From contig CAJJAK010000007.1 of assembly GCA_905182165.1 (NCBI GenBank), positions 81,680 to 145,679 on the forward strand: 64,000 nt of DNA. Reading direction: 5' to 3'. Below are positions 63,144-64,000 of this stretch, piece by piece. The notes below the pieces were generated by a model that was given only the letters and a program-made list of their open reading frames with translations, made no database searches and was not told the DNA's origin. The stretch comes from an uncultured Paracoccaceae bacterium (lineage in GTDB: Bacteria; Pseudomonadota; Alphaproteobacteria; Rhodobacterales; Rhodobacteraceae). How positions within the stretch are numbered: position 1 is the stretch's first letter; each line of letters begins with the position of its first letter. The translations under genes were made by a program, and so were the position numbers.

Positions 63144-63995
63144 ATGCAAGATTACTGTACAATTTTAGGACTTCCCCTGCAGGCTGGAACTGGGCGTGGT
63201 GGTTGCTTGATGGGTCCTGACGCGTTTCGTACTGCTGGTTTGGCTGAGGTCATTACAGATCAAGGGTTTAAATTGATAGATTTGGGAAATCTATCTTTTC
63301 CAACTCGTATTCCTAACATTACCGGACCAGCGCATTTGGAAAAGTTACCTGAAATTGTTGCCTGGACTTTGGATATTCAAAGGCAGGCCTCAAAACTTGT
63401 GACGGAGAATAATTTTCCCATTTTTATTGGTGGAGACCACTCAATGGCAGCTGGCACTCTCACAGGTGTGGCGCAGGCTGCTGCAGTAATGGACAGGCCC
63501 CAATTTGTTCTTTGGTTGGATGCCCATCCCGATATGAATACACTAACTAGCACCTTAAGTGGTCATCTTCACTGTCTAAAGATGCCATATGCTCTTGGGA
63601 TGCCAACATTTGAGAATATTTTTCCTACTGTGCCGATGCCGTTAAATCCAGCTAATGTTTGTATGATTGGTTTAAGGTCGGTTGATGATGCAGAGCGCCA
63701 GTTTATCAGAGATTTGGGTATGGATGTTTACGACATGCGACGGATAGACGAGGTTGGTGTTGTTAAACCTGTATCTGATTTCCTGAAACGTGTTGCTACT
63801 GCAAATGGACTTTTACATGTTAGCTTTGACGTAGATTTTTTAGACCCGGAAATTGCACCTGGAGTTGGCACTACTGTGCCTGGTGGAGCGAGCTTCAGAG
63901 AGGCGCATTTAATCATGGAGATGTTGCACGACAGTGGCCTCGTGAGTTCTCTTGATTTGACAGAACTTAACCCATTCCTAGACATACGTGGTTAA
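63144..63995 (+). CDS. rocF: Arginase, stopped early at the family's conserved C-terminal motif
   Basis: Binuclear-manganese arginase, hydrolysing arginine to ornithine and urea. Motifs: GLPLQAGTGRGGCLMGPDAFR at the start, FIGGDHSMAAG near residue 97 (His ligand), WLDAHPDMNTL near 125 (Asp-x-His-x-Asp), SFDVDFLDPEIAPGVGTTVPGG near 230 (Asp-x-Asp and substrate loop) and LDLTELNPFLDIRG. Arginases continue with GxTA and about 20 further residues; here TAA follows Gly directly, where a Lys codon (AAA) is expected. A substitution or indel error is likely and the gene probably continues past the window edge. ATG 63144 has no close ribosome site. Divergent from the AsnC regulator. Confidence 0.88.
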   Translation: MQDYCTILGLPLQAGTGRGGCLMGPDAFRTAGLAEVITDQGFKLIDLGNLSFPTRIPNITGPAHLEKLPEIVAWTLDIQRQASKLVTENNFPIFIGGDHSMAAGTLTGVAQAAAVMDRPQFVLWLDAHPDMNTLTSTLSGHLHCLKMPYALGMPTFENIFPTVPMPLNPANVCMIGLRSVDDAERQFIRDLGMDVYDMRRIDEVGVVKPVSDFLKRVATANGLLHVSFDVDFLDPEIAPGVGTTVPGGASFREAHLIMEMLHDSGLVSSLDLTELNPFLDIRG

Positions 63996-64000
63996 ACATA

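Noticed and set aside
1..64000. CRISPR arrays, tRNA, rRNA, transposases, phage or toxin-antitoxin genes
   Set aside because: I looked for repeats, cloverleaf-type sequence and known protein motifs of these classes and found none that I could support.

Overview
This is an AT-rich window (about one third G+C by eye) with no rRNA, tRNA, CRISPR array, phage gene or insertion sequence that I could recognise. It is a catabolic and transport-rich stretch. Two TAXI-type TRAP transporters, a methanethiol oxidase-like protein, a trimethylamine dehydrogenase-like flavoprotein, pseudoazurin, LLM and OYE flavoproteins, a P450 and class II aldolases suggest a heterotrophic marine-type alphaproteobacterium. 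That placement is inference from gene content and base composition.

Layout. 1-5.6 kb: tail of a class II aldolase, GMC oxidoreductase, GFA protein, Bcr/CflA efflux gene, ArgE-like deacetylase and IclR regulator. 5.7-8.4 kb: a tight set of methanethiol oxidase, CoA-binding protein and 2Fe-2S ferredoxin, then a DUF3291 gene. 8.4-12.1 kb: TAXI-TRAP operon 1 on the minus strand. 12.1-26.9 kb: mixed single genes (HDAC-like deacetylase, lipid kinase, threonine aldolase, LLM oxidoreductase, a second Bcr/CflA gene, desaturase, SDR, M20 amidohydrolase, class II aldolase, methyltransferase, EamA exporter, IMPACT protein, P450, P1 peptidase). 27.0-30.5 kb: TAXI-TRAP operon 2, clearly richer in G+C. 30.6-38.8 kb: NCS2 permease, small enzymes, nitronate monooxygenase, quinone reductase, EamA and OYE genes. 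39.0-41.6 kb: TMA-dehydrogenase-like gene plus pseudoazurin. 41.6-51.7 kb: RidA, GGCT-like, a CitE-like/isochorismatase/amidinohydrolase/dioxygenase run, DUF418, GST, two NAD dehydrogenases and an MFS gene. 52-64 kb: a Cys-rich small gene, PepT, a ferritin-like/CDGSH multidomain gene, an alcohol dehydrogenase/acyl-CoA ligase/rhodanese/hydrolase run, agmatinase-like, an M28 remnant, an AsnC regulator and arginase.

The most striking property is the number of broken genes: about twenty of roughly sixty carry a frameshift or in-frame stop. Most lesions are a one-base change in a short A or T run, with clean conserved protein on both sides, which points to uncorrected long-read indels or very recent inactivation. 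A few (desaturase without its first histidine box, QueG-like gene without its cluster motif, M28 gene with several lesions, fragment of a glycosyl-hydrolase-like gene) look like true decay.

Regulatory signals seen directly: the same perfect 12-bp palindrome about 130-140 bp upstream of both TAXI receptor genes; a stem-loop between receptor and permease in both TRAP operons; and a perfect 22-bp palindrome upstream of the NCS2 permease.
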